From contig CBDAPV010000001.1 of NCBI GenBank assembly GCA_965198715.1, positions 1,798,001 through 1,862,000 on the forward strand: a DNA stretch of 64,000 nt, given 5' to 3'. Under the pieces are notes generated by a model. It made no database searches. It saw only the letters and a list, made by a program, of their open reading frames with translations, and was not told the origin of the DNA. The stretch's first letter is position 1; every line of letters begins with the position of its first letter. The position numbers and the translations under genes were made by a program. The stretch is from RH-AL1 sp965198715 (GTDB taxonomy: Bacteria; Pseudomonadota; Alphaproteobacteria; Rhizobiales; Beijerinckiaceae). Shown here one piece after another: positions 35,540-44,462 of this stretch.

Positions 35540-38500
35540 ATGCATTCCACGACGGATCCAGAAGCGGCTGCCGACATCTCTTTCGACAGCAGCTTTTATC
35601 TTCTACGCAATAGTGATGTCGACGAAAGCGGCAGCAATCCGTTGGAGCATTACGAAGCATTTGGAAAGGCTGAAGGACGTTTTCCATCCGCCAAAGACGA
35701 ACTAAAACATATAATGCGACTAATTCCTCAAATAAGAGAGCTTCCCCTATTTTCTATTACTAAACAGCACGATTTCTTGATTGAAGATCTTTTAAAGCCG
35801 TGGTTCGACGAAGACTACTATAAATTACATAATCCGGATTTAAGGTCTCTCGCTCTTTGCGGCCATTCACTCGCGCTACATTTTTTGGTCGCAGGTGCAA
35901 AGGAGATGCGACGGCCTTCGGAACATTTCGATATCGAATATTACCTCGACAGATATCCCGATGTAAGGCAAGTCGGTGGCAACCCGCTAATTCATTTCAT
36001 TGTCTACGGTCTTAGCGAGAGACGTTTTCCAACTGCGATTGCAGAGGCATCTGCAACTGCAATGTCGAGCGGTTACTTCGACGAGAATTATTACTTGCAA
36101 AACAATCTTGAAGTTGCTGCGATAGTAAATGTGGGTATTATAAACGCTTTGGATCACTACATTAAGTACGGTGCGCAGGAGGGTCGCAATCCATCTGCGC
36201 TATTTGAAAGCGCGCGTTATCTTAAAGAGAATCCGGATGTCTTTTTGGCAGGCGTCAATCCAATTGTGCACTGGATCCGTTCCGGCCGCAAAGAAGGGCG
36301 CATTTCTCCAGAGCGGGATCGGCGTAAGATCTCGTTAGATAGCATCTGCAATCCGTACCACGTCGAAAATAGCGCCTCCACGGCCGGCGGCGAGGTATCT
36401 TTCTCTATCCTGACGGCGTGTTACAACACGAAGCCAAAATATCTCCGCGAGTTGGCCACGACGATTCTGAATCAAATCTATCGCGATTGGGAATGGGTCA
36501 TCGTCGATGACGGGTCTTCCTCTACCGAAACGATAAATTGTCTTAAGGGTTTACAAGAGGATACCAGGATCACCGTCATATTCCAATCGAACGGTGGAAT
36601 ATCCGTCGCAACAAATTTTGCGCTTGCGGCAGCAAAAGGCGATTATATTGCCCTCGTTGACCATGACGACCTTCTAGCCCGAGATGTACTGCAACTTGTC
36701 GCGAGCGTCATACGTGACGAGCCGAAGACAGACATGATTTACACCGACGAATGCAAGATTTCGGAAGACGGAGAGGTCTACGATCTTTCGTTGAAACCCG
36801 GTTGGTCGCCTGCGCTGCTCGAGAGCACGATGTATGTCGGGCACCTGACCGTCTACCGTCGTGAGCTGATCGCGAGGCTTGGTGGCTTCCGCAGCCAGTT
36901 CGATGGAACACAGGACTACGACCTGGCGCTCAGGGTGGCGCTGACCAAGCCAACTTGCGCCCACGTTCCACGCACCGGCTACCTTTGGCGCGCGATCATT
37001 GGATCCACTGCGCTCGGCATCTCTGAAAAGAGCTACGCGATCGACCGGCAGAGACTTGCGCTGGAAAGCTTCGTTCGCCAAGCCGGACGTACGGGATCAA
37101 TCACTTCGGGGAAGAGCACCGGTTGGTGGCGCATAGACTATGATCCAGCGCGACTTGCTAAGCCTGTCTCCATCGTAATTCCTACAGCGGGCGGCAAACG
37201 TCTAATCCGGGGCGAAGAGCGCGACCTTATCTGCTCGGCCGTCGATAGCATCAAGGAAAAACGCTTTTTCTCGTCATACGAAATCGTGGTCGTGCACAAT
37301 GACAATCTATCGCCAAAGCAGAAACGTCACCTCGCGTCGCATCCCGAAGTGCGTCTCGTCGCCTACGCCGCGTTGGAGTTTAATCTCGCGGAGAAGATCA
37401 ATCTCGGAGTGTCTTCCGCCCGGGGCGATTACGTCCTGCTGATCAACGATGATATCGAGATCGTCAGCGAGAGCGGCGGCGATAAGATGGTAGGATATAT
37501 GCTCGCCGATGCGAGTGTCGGCGTGGTTGGCTGTCTATGCCTCTACGAGAACGGAACGGTGCAGCACAACGGCGTCGTCCTGTTGGAGCAGGGGGCGTCG
37601 CATTACGGCATCGGCAGGCATCACGGCGAGCCGGGAGCACCGTTGTTTCTGCAGAGCCGCCGCGACTGCTTCGCGGTGACTGGCGCGTTGATGCTTTTTT
37701 CGAGGGAGACCTTTCTAAGGCTCGGTGGTTACAATCTAGGCCTACCTATCAATTACAACGATGTTGATTTTTGCATCCGGATGCGTGAGACCGGCTTACG
37801 CTGTGTCATCGATCCCTGCGTCTCTATCTACCATTATGAATCATCGACGGCGCTTGGGGGTCAGACCCTTGATAGCGAGCTGTTCTTCCGCAGGCATCCC
37901 GATCTGAACGACCCCTTCTTCAATCCAAGATTCGACCAGCGTAATCCATGGCTTCAGATCACTGATCGCTCAAAACCAGCGCTGAGCTTCTCCTCGCCGG
38001 AAGTCTTCGGGCCCTGGCTGAACAAGCGCATCGGCGAGCGACGCTCGATGGTAAAGGCCGAGAGCGATCTGCGTCTCACCGTCGGCATGCCCGTCTTTAA
38101 TCAGCCCGCGAGGCTGCTCACGGAAGCGTTGCGCTCCGTGAAGTTGCAGACTTGGCCCAACGTCGAAATCGTCATTGTCGATGACGGATCGACCCTTGCC
38201 GAAACTGTCGCCTGGCTTGATGCAATCAAGACGAGCGGGGATCAGAGGGTCATACGGCACGAACGCAATCTCGGCATTGCGGGCGCGAACCGAACGCTGC
38301 TCGCATCGGCAACCGGCGATTTCTTATTGCCGGTTGATGCCGATGACTGGGTCACCATCGACGCTCTCGAAATCTTGGCCAGAGCGATTTTGGCTAATCC
38401 GAGGGCAAAGATCTTTTACTCAGACGAATTTAAATCTGACCTGCAGTCTCAACAGTTTAGCCCATTTTACAAGCCTGACTTCGATCCTGTCCTTTTGATG

Positions 38501-39472
38501 AACTGTTGTTATCCGACCCATCTGATGGCGATCAACGTGGCCTGGGCGAGAACGATTGGCGCTTATTCCGACGATCGCGCGCAGTGGTGTCACGATTACG
38601 ACGTGCTGACGCGATCGCTCGCCCGAGGCGAGGAGCCGGTGCATGTGCCCGAATTACTCTACGCCTGGCGCATCAATCCGGGGTCTACCGCTAGTGAAAC
38701 CAGCGGAACTAAGCCGTATACCTTCGAATCGCAAAGATTCGTTCTCGAGCGTCTGATTGCAGAGCTGGGTAAAGCCGCCGATGTTGGTGTGTGCGTGAAC
38801 CCGTTGTTCGACACGCCGGCGATGTGGATGCTAGAGGCCAAACGTGATCTCGAAAGAACCTCTATAGTCAACGCCTCGCGTATCTTGGAAGCTCCGGACT
38901 TGATCCATAAGTCTCTGGTCGATAAAGCGTTCGGCTCCGCCTTCGTGCACATATCATCGAGTGGCTCGGTAAATACTACACAGGCTGCCCTCGCCGCGCC
39001 GATTCTCTTCGATGAGCGCGTACTGGCCTGTTCAGGCCTTATAAAGACTGACAAAGAGAGGATCGCTTGGTCTGGAGGCTTCGTATTAGGTGTCGGCCTA
39101 GTACACGATCCATACATCGGCGCCGAAGCAAGCGACAGCGGTTACCACGGTCAGCTCTTCTGCCAAAGGCGAGTTGACGTACCATCGCCGATCGAGATGC
39201 TGGTTCGCTCCGATATCCTGTCTTTGGCCCTTCAACAGATCGACCCAAAGGAGCTTACGCCCGACAAACTTGCGATCCACATCGCTCTACAAGTCAACAC
39301 GGCTCGCGGCTTCTGCGTGACGACCCCCCACGTCGTCTTCTATCCGGGCGCGAGGGTAGCTGAATTCGTGCCCCTCGACCGGGCGCAAGCTCTGCGCAAT
39401 GCGGGATTTGAGCCTTCCAACCTGTACAATCCCCAACTCAGCCGCGAGCTCGCCTACCAAGCCGACCGCTGA
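35540..39472 (+). CDS. Giant triple GT2 glycosyltransferase with five N-terminal repeats
   Basis: 1310 residues. Residues ~15-256 carry five copies of a ~35-residue repeat (for example FDSSFYLLRNSDV to EGRFP; FDIEYYLDRYPDV; FESARYLKENPDV to KEGRI). Three GT-A/GT2 domains follow. Domain 1, at about 284, has FSILTACYNTKPKYL and LVDHDDLLA. Domain 2, at about 540, has VSIVIPTAGGKRL and INDDIEIV, then NYNDVDFCIRM. Domain 3, at about 843, has LTVGMPVFNQPARLL and LPVDADDWV. A ~230-residue C-terminal part is unassigned. It probably builds several linkages of a repeat unit. IS5 copies flank it on both sides, and its 5' third is strikingly AT-rich. Confidence 0.9.
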   Translation: MHSTTDPEAAADISFDSSFYLLRNSDVDESGSNPLEHYEAFGKAEGRFPSAKDELKHIMRLIPQIRELPLFSITKQHDFLIEDLLKPWFDEDYYKLHNPDLRSLALCGHSLALHFLVAGAKEMRRPSEHFDIEYYLDRYPDVRQVGGNPLIHFIVYGLSERRFPTAIAEASATAMSSGYFDENYYLQNNLEVAAIVNVGIINALDHYIKYGAQEGRNPSALFESARYLKENPDVFLAGVNPIVHWIRSGRKEGRISPERDRRKISLDSICNPYHVENSASTAGGEVSFSILTACYNTKPKYLRELATTILNQIYRDWEWVIVDDGSSSTETINCLKGLQEDTRITVIFQSNGGISVATNFALAAAKGDYIALVDHDDLLARDVLQLVASVIRDEPKTDMIYTDECKISEDGEVYDLSLKPGWSPALLESTMYVGHLTVYRRELIARLGGFRSQFDGTQDYDLALRVALTKPTCAHVPRTGYLWRAIIGSTALGISEKSYAIDRQRLALESFVRQAGRTGSITSGKSTGWWRIDYDPARLAKPVSIVIPTAGGKRLIRGEERDLICSAVDSIKEKRFFSSYEIVVVHNDNLSPKQKRHLASHPEVRLVAYAALEFNLAEKINLGVSSARGDYVLLINDDIEIVSESGGDKMVGYMLADASVGVVGCLCLYENGTVQHNGVVLLEQGASHYGIGRHHGEPGAPLFLQSRRDCFAVTGALMLFSRETFLRLGGYNLGLPINYNDVDFCIRMRETGLRCVIDPCVSIYHYESSTALGGQTLDSELFFRRHPDLNDPFFNPRFDQRNPWLQITDRSKPALSFSSPEVFGPWLNKRIGERRSMVKAESDLRLTVGMPVFNQPARLLTEALRSVKLQTWPNVEIVIVDDGSTLAETVAWLDAIKTSGDQRVIRHERNLGIAGANRTLLASATGDFLLPVDADDWVTIDALEILARAILANPRAKIFYSDEFKSDLQSQQFSPFYKPDFDPVLLMNCCYPTHLMAINVAWARTIGAYSDDRAQWCHDYDVLTRSLARGEEPVHVPELLYAWRINPGSTASETSGTKPYTFESQRFVLERLIAELGKAADVGVCVNPLFDTPAMWMLEAKRDLERTSIVNASRILEAPDLIHKSLVDKAFGSAFVHISSSGSVNTTQAALAAPILFDERVLACSGLIKTDKERIAWSGGFVLGVGLVHDPYIGAEASDSGYHGQLFCQRRVDVPSPIEMLVRSDILSLALQQIDPKELTPDKLAIHIALQVNTARGFCVTTPHVVFYPGARVAEFVPLDRAQALRNAGFEPSNLYNPQLSRELAYQADR

Positions 39473-39625
39473 CAACAATATCGGCAACCCGCCGGCAATG
39501 CGCAGCTATGCGAATCACGGACGTCCCCTGCGTCGCCAGCATCTTTTTAGAGCGTGTCGCGACCGCTTGATGCTTGGGGCCATCATCGCAGAAAACCTTC
39601 AAGAAGCATAACTTCTCCCACCTTA

Positions 39626-40521
39626 GAGTCTGTTTGAGAATGCCTCAATGGACGATGCGTCGCCACAGTACGCTTCCCATGGCGACGTGGATCATGGCGG
39701 TGGAGACGTCGATGCGGTTCTCGTAGTCGCGCACGAGGCGGCGCCAGCGGGTCATCCAGCCGAAGGTGCGCTCGACAACCCATCGCTTGGGCAGGACCTC
39801 GAAGCCTTTCTGCCCGTCGATGCGCCGGATCACCTCGACGACGAACTCCTTGGCGGCGGCCTTGTCCATGAGCGTGCGCCGGTCGTAGGCGCCATCGGCG
39901 AAGAGGTGCTTGATCCACGGCCAGCGCTTGCGGATCGCGTCGAGGATCATCTGCGCGCCGGCGCTGTCTGAGATGTCGGCCGTGGTCAGGTTGACCATCA
40001 GCAGGCGGCCGTCGGTGTCGACGGCGATGTGGCGCTTGCGCCCGACGATCTTCTTGCCGGCGTCGTACCCGCGGGCGGCGGCGCCCGGCGCCTTGACGCT
40101 CTGGCTGTCGAGGATACCGGCCGAGGGACTGGCCTCGCGGCCCATCCGCTCGCGGTCGATCATCACCGCCATGTCGTGGATCGATTTGAACAGGAACCGT
40201 CGCACGAAGCGGCGGAACCACCAGTACACCGTCTGCCAGGGCGGGAAGTCCTTGGGCAGCATGCGCCAGCCCCCACCCGAGCGCGCCATGTAGCGGATCG
40301 CGTTCAGGACCTCCCGGAGATCGGTGGCGGGCTTGCGTCCGCGCTTCCCGGGCTTGGGCAGGAACGGACGCATCCGCTCCCACTCCTCATCGGTAAGGTC
40401 GGTCGGATAACGCTTGGTCTTCTTGGCGATCTCGGCCATCCGACCGCGGCTTGCTGATGTCCACATCACAAGCTTGAATCACGCTACGAAAACCGCGGCA
40501 ACGCCATTCTCAAACAGGCTC
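39626..40521 (-). mobile_element. IS5-family element, right flanking copy
   Basis: 896 bp, bordered by TTA at 39623-39625 and 40522-40524, a clean 3-bp target duplication. Inverted repeats start GAGTCTGTTTGAG and GAGCCTGTTTGAG. It differs from the left copy at only a handful of bases. Confidence 0.93.
39645..40469 (-). CDS. IS5-family transposase
   Basis: 274 residues, same sequence as the product of 34550-35374, with the three catalytic positions in GILDSQSVKAPG, HLFADGAYDRRT and WVVERTFGWMTRW. Intact and probably active. Confidence 0.93.
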   Translation of the reverse strand: MMWTSASRGRMAEIAKKTKRYPTDLTDEEWERMRPFLPKPGKRGRKPATDLREVLNAIRYMARSGGGWRMLPKDFPPWQTVYWWFRRFVRRFLFKSIHDMAVMIDRERMGREASPSAGILDSQSVKAPGAAARGYDAGKKIVGRKRHIAVDTDGRLLMVNLTTADISDSAGAQMILDAIRKRWPWIKHLFADGAYDRRTLMDKAAAKEFVVEVIRRIDGQKGFEVLPKRWVVERTFGWMTRWRRLVRDYENRIDVSTAMIHVAMGSVLWRRIVH

Positions 40522-40524
40522 TTA

Positions 40525-40966
40525 GACTAGCGCAACACCGAACCTTAAAAGAAATTAAAGGCCGAGGCCTCACCCCGAGAAGTTACGCTGGGCCTTCACC
40601 TTCGCTGCCGCGGCCTACGATCAGCCGTCGCCCCCGCGTCCTAAACATTTGACGCGTTCGACGGCTTATAGACCCACTCGCATGGCGACGGAAAGGCAGC
40701 TACCCTGGTCTGTCGACCGAACCAGACCCGCCGCTTCCGGCCACATACAGCCATTCACTGGTACCATCACCCATGTCATCAAAAGCATCGAGGTCCTAGC
40801 CACAGCTTCGAAAAACTTGTTCAAAGTTATGGGCCTAAAGCCAGCTCCTTTGGAGCGGCTCAATGAGCGCGCTGATGGTATCGACCTAAACGCATTGAAC
40901 TTGAGAGCAAGGCTAAAGGGCAAACAGCTGCAATCGGCCGACCCGTTTCTCTTAATCGCACATGTA
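40525..40966. other. Gene-free region before module C
   Basis: About 440 bp with no convincing gene. The 224-codon frame that starts at 40649 only becomes conserved from the ATG at 41084 onward, so its first ~145 codons are considered non-coding. Confidence 0.35.
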
Positions 40967-40982
40967 GTCTCCACCGGGAGAC
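40967..40982. promoter_or_regulatory. GTCTCC-N4-GGAGAC palindrome, module C
   Basis: Perfect 6-bp arms around ACCG, about 100 bp upstream of the 79-aa ORF. The flanking CGCACATGTA on the left is shared with module B. A binding site for a module protein such as the DUF3489 product is a reasonable guess. Confidence 0.55.
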
Positions 40983-41083
40983 ACTTGGTGGCGCTGGCTT
41001 GGAATAGTGCGGGCCGGCCGCACATTCCATTCGACTGCTGCCGCGAACGGAGCAAGCGTGTCGAGCGGGAACGGAGCGGCGGC

Positions 41084-41323
41084 ATGGCGAGCGAGCTGGA
41101 AGCAAGGATCATCGGTGATTTCGCAGAAGATAACGCCAGCAAGCTTGGCGAGGCGGCGATCATCGCGCGCACTGCCAGCGGCTTGAGCAGGCAGGGACTG
41201 CCGGAGCGTGCCTTCCGCACGCTGCTCGACATCGAGGCCCTGATCGACGATGCGGCGACGCTGCTCAACGCGACCTCGGTGGTGCGGTGGCGCCAGCGGG
41301 AGAGCGCAGCCGGCTCGGACTGA
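41084..41323 (+). CDS. Small 79-aa protein of the recombinase module (copy C)
   Basis: Starts MASELEARIIGDFAEDNASK and ends ESAAGSD. It is predicted largely helical, with no known motif. GGAG lies about a dozen bases upstream of the ATG. It is nearly identical to copy A over its whole length. The TGA at 41321 is followed in frame by 37 open, conserved codons ending in a TGA that overlaps the DUF3489 ATG. It may therefore be the first part of a longer product made by stop-codon readthrough. Confidence 0.6.
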   Translation: MASELEARIIGDFAEDNASKLGEAAIIARTASGLSRQGLPERAFRTLLDIEALIDDAATLLNATSVVRWRQRESAAGSD

Positions 41324-41433
41324 TCGCCCGACGCCTTCATCGAGCTTCGGTCTGCCCTCGTCGCCGCGCGCGACGCGGGCTCGAGCGCGTGGGAGCTGCA
41401 GCGGCGGCTTCAACAGCGCATTGGAGCCTACCC

Positions 41434-42009
41434 ATGATTAAGCTGACCTCTACCCACCTCGCCATCCTGGCTTCGGCCTGCATCCGCGACGATGCCCTCG
41501 CCATCCGTCCAAGTGATCTCAAGCCCGCAGCCGCGGCCAAGGCTGGCGCCAAGCTCGTCGAGCTTGGGCTGGTTCGCGAGGTTCGCGCGAAGGCCGACAT
41601 GCCGGTCTGGCGCGAGGACGAGCAAGGCCACTCCACCAGCCTCAAGATCCTGAAGGCAGGCCGGCTGGCCGTTTTGGCGATAACGCCTGCGCCGGAAGCA
41701 GCCTCGACCAAGATCGGCTCGGCCGCCTCGATCGATCCGCAGGCGATTGGAAAGACGCAGGTCGGAGCTGCCAAGGCTGGCTCGAAGCGCGCGATGGTGA
41801 TGGCTTTGCTGCGCCGCGATGAGGGCGTCACGATCGACAACCTCATCGCCGCCACGGGCTGGCTGCCGCATACGACGCGCGCCGCCTTGAGCGTGCTTCG
41901 CAAGAGCGGGCTGACGATCGTGCGGATCCGCGATGCCGGGGCGGACACCTCCGTCTACCGGATTCAGGCGGACGCCATCGCCACGGTGACCGCGGCCGCC
42001 ACGGCGTGA
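41434..42009 (+). CDS. DUF3489 domain protein (module C)
   Basis: 191 residues starting MIKLTSTHLAILASACIRDD. The conserved DUF3489 block GVTIDNLIAATGWLPHTTRA is near residue 130, followed by LSVLRKSGLTIVRIRD and SVYRIQAD. It resembles a winged-helix DNA-binding protein. DUF2924 starts 41 bp downstream. This is the copy next to an intact recombinase, so it is the most likely to be functional. Confidence 0.83.
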   Translation: MIKLTSTHLAILASACIRDDALAIRPSDLKPAAAAKAGAKLVELGLVREVRAKADMPVWREDEQGHSTSLKILKAGRLAVLAITPAPEAASTKIGSAASIDPQAIGKTQVGAAKAGSKRAMVMALLRRDEGVTIDNLIAATGWLPHTTRAALSVLRKSGLTIVRIRDAGADTSVYRIQADAIATVTAAATA

Positions 42010-42050
42010 GCGTGGCGACGCGTCTCCGCTGCAAGAGGGCAGCGTAAGCC

Positions 42051-42587
42051 GTGCGCGGCGCACGCCCGGTTTCGTCGGTCTCTCGGACGGCCGACGATCT
42101 TGCCCGCGAGCTCGTTCGCCTTCGCACCCTCAATACGGATGAGCTCCGCTCGCTCTGGCTGAGGATGACCGGCGCACGCCCGACTCGGCAGCTCTCCGGC
42201 GAACTTCTGCGCCGGATGGTCATGCATCACGTCCAGGAGCAGAGGCTTGGTGGCCTCGATCGCCCTACAGCCAGGATGCTCGACCGGCTCGCCGAGGGCG
42301 GCGGGGTAGTTCCGACGCGGCTCAAGATCGGGACAGTGCTCGTGCGCGAACATGAGGGCGCCATGCACCAGGTCATGGTCGTCGAGGGCGGCTTCGCCTG
42401 GAACGGTCAGATGCTGCCGAGCCTCTCCGCCACCGCGAAGGCCATCACCGGCACGACGTGGAACGGCAACCGCTTCTTCGGGCTGCGCAGGCCTGCTTCA
42501 GATCGAGAGGCACCTGGGCGCGGGCGATCTCAAGATGCACGGGCGCGATCTCCAGCACCAAGGCCGATCGGCGGGGTGAACCCATGA
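42051..42587 (+). CDS. DUF2924 protein (module C)
   Basis: 178 residues from GTG 42051. Core motifs: DDLARELVRLRTLNTDELRS, VQEQRLGGLDRPTARMLDRL, MHQVMVVEGGFAWNG and WNGNRFFGLR. A basic tail follows. Its stop overlaps the recombinase start (ATGA). Families with this arrangement occur widely in alphaproteobacterial prophage-like elements. A role as recombinase accessory or directionality factor is conjecture. Confidence 0.83.
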   Translation: MRGARPVSSVSRTADDLARELVRLRTLNTDELRSLWLRMTGARPTRQLSGELLRRMVMHHVQEQRLGGLDRPTARMLDRLAEGGGVVPTRLKIGTVLVREHEGAMHQVMVVEGGFAWNGQMLPSLSATAKAITGTTWNGNRFFGLRRPASDREAPGRGRSQDARARSPAPRPIGGVNP

Positions 42588-44212
42588 AGCCGCACCAGCC
42601 CAAGCCTCAGCGCTGTGCGATCTACACGCGCAAGTCGACCGAGCATAATCTCGACCTCGCGTTCAACTCGCTCGACGCGCAGCGCGAGGCTTGCGAGGCC
42701 TATATCAAGAGCCAGGCGCACGAAGGCTGGCGCCTGGTGCCCGGCTACTTTGACGACGGCGGTCTGTCCGGCGCCTCGCTCGATCGCCCCGCGCTGCAGA
42801 GGCTGCTGGACGAGATCCGGGCCAGGCGCATCGACATCATCGTGGTCTACAAGGTCGACCGCCTCACCCGCTCGCTCGCCGACTTCGCCAAGCTGGTCGA
42901 GCTGTTCGACGCGCACGGCGTGTCGTTCGTCTCGGTCACGCAGTCTTTCAACACCACGTCGAGCATGGGTCGGCTCACGCTCAACGTGCTGCTCTCCTTC
43001 GCGCAGTTCGAGCGCGAGGTGATCGGCGAGCGCGTGCGCGACAAGATCGCCGCCTCCAAGCGCAAGGGCCTCTGGGTCGGTGGCCCGCTGTCGCTTGGCT
43101 ACGGCAGCAGGGACAAGGTACTGTTTGTCGTGCCGCAGGAGGCCGCTGCGGTGCGGACGATCTTCGAGCGCTATCTCGCGCTGAAGTCCGTCGGAGCGCT
43201 GGCCGCCGACCTCCGCTCGCTGGGGATCACCTCGCGCGGCGGCGGCTTCTTCGGCGTCGGCGCCCTCGCGCACCTTCTACGCAACCGCTTCTACGTCGGC
43301 GAGGTGGTCTATCGCGGCGAAGTTCATCGCGGAGCGCAGGAGCCGATCGTCGAGCGCGCGGTCTTCCAGGCGGTGCAGGATGGCCTCGACGCTCAGACGA
43401 CGCTGCATCGCGCGCGGCTGGCGACCTCCTCAGCCTTGCTTGTCGGCCGGCTCTACGACGATCGCGGCAACCGCCTGACGCCAAGCCACGCCAGCAAAAA
43501 CGGGCTGTGCTACCGCTACTACGTCTCCCAGGCGGTGCTGCAGAACAGGAAGGACGCCGCGGGATCGGTGACCCGGATCGCGGCGCCAGATCTGGAGGAG
43601 GCCGTTGTCGGCGCCTTGCGATCAACGATCGGATCTCTTCCGGAGCTTTCCGATCGGGAGTTGGTCGACGCGCACGTGCGATCCGTGGTGGTCGGGGCCG
43701 GCACGGTCACGATGGAGATCTACGAGAACAGCATGGCCGTCGGCGGTCTCGGACCATCCGAGTTCGCTGAGTCGGAAGGTGATGAGGAGGACGCAACGGA
43801 GCGGCCCGTGCGACTGCACTCGATCGCCTGGGCTCCACGCAAGGTCAGGCGAGCGAAGAGCCAGCATGACGATGGTCGGTCTTGCTTGTCGGATGTGGCG
43901 CGGGGGCAGCTCCTCCTCGCGATCGGCAAGGCGCGACACTGGATGCGAGATGTCGCTGCCGATATCCGCTCGTTCGAGGACATCGCGAGGGAGGAAGGAT
44001 GCGGCGAGCGTCACGTGCGCTTCCTTGCGCCGCTCGCCTTCGTGTCACCGACGATCGTCACAACGATTGCCGAGGGACGCGCGCCCGCGGGCCTGACGGT
44101 CACGTCGCTTGTGCGATCCCTGCCGCTCGAATGGGCCGGGCAGGAAGTCTTGATCCTCCGGAAGGATCAGAGGACCGACCAGGCTTATCACGACCGATCT
44201 TGCCGCCGATAA
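42584..44212 (+). CDS. Large serine recombinase (module C)
   Basis: 542 residues, intact. The resolvase catalytic domain (residues ~10-155) has the nucleophile S18 in YTRKSTE, with DDGGLSGASLDRPALQ, DRLTRSLADF and FEREVIGERVRDKI. A recombinase domain follows (GYGSRDKVLFVVPQEAAAVR). Around residues 270-330 is the zinc-ribbon region, although the usual cysteine set is poor here. A coiled C-terminal part and EDIAREEGCGERHVRFL helix-turn-helix complete it. Such enzymes integrate and excise DNA. The first ~1.5 kb are practically identical to the broken copy B. Confidence 0.93.
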   Translation: MKPHQPKPQRCAIYTRKSTEHNLDLAFNSLDAQREACEAYIKSQAHEGWRLVPGYFDDGGLSGASLDRPALQRLLDEIRARRIDIIVVYKVDRLTRSLADFAKLVELFDAHGVSFVSVTQSFNTTSSMGRLTLNVLLSFAQFEREVIGERVRDKIAASKRKGLWVGGPLSLGYGSRDKVLFVVPQEAAAVRTIFERYLALKSVGALAADLRSLGITSRGGGFFGVGALAHLLRNRFYVGEVVYRGEVHRGAQEPIVERAVFQAVQDGLDAQTTLHRARLATSSALLVGRLYDDRGNRLTPSHASKNGLCYRYYVSQAVLQNRKDAAGSVTRIAAPDLEEAVVGALRSTIGSLPELSDRELVDAHVRSVVVGAGTVTMEIYENSMAVGGLGPSEFAESEGDEEDATERPVRLHSIAWAPRKVRRAKSQHDDGRSCLSDVARGQLLLAIGKARHWMRDVAADIRSFEDIAREEGCGERHVRFLAPLAFVSPTIVTTIAEGRAPAGLTVTSLVRSLPLEWAGQEVLILRKDQRTDQAYHDRSCRR

Positions 44213-44462
44213 ACCGCTCGAGCTTCGTAGTGCGCCTGCTGATTGGGTGCATACGTAGGCTGCAGGGCGCCCTGCGATCCGAATGCATCATCCTGCTTTG
44301 GAGATTGCATTTTTGGCGGCGCAGACCCGACCCGCATTGCCGCCGGAAAGCCGGCGGAAGCACGTTCCTTGGCGCCTCGCAGACTGGTAGCCGACTGCTG
44401 AGCTCCCGTGAACACGCGACTTCCTGGCGCAAGCGCAGAAATCTCGTATCGAGCGGTCTGGG

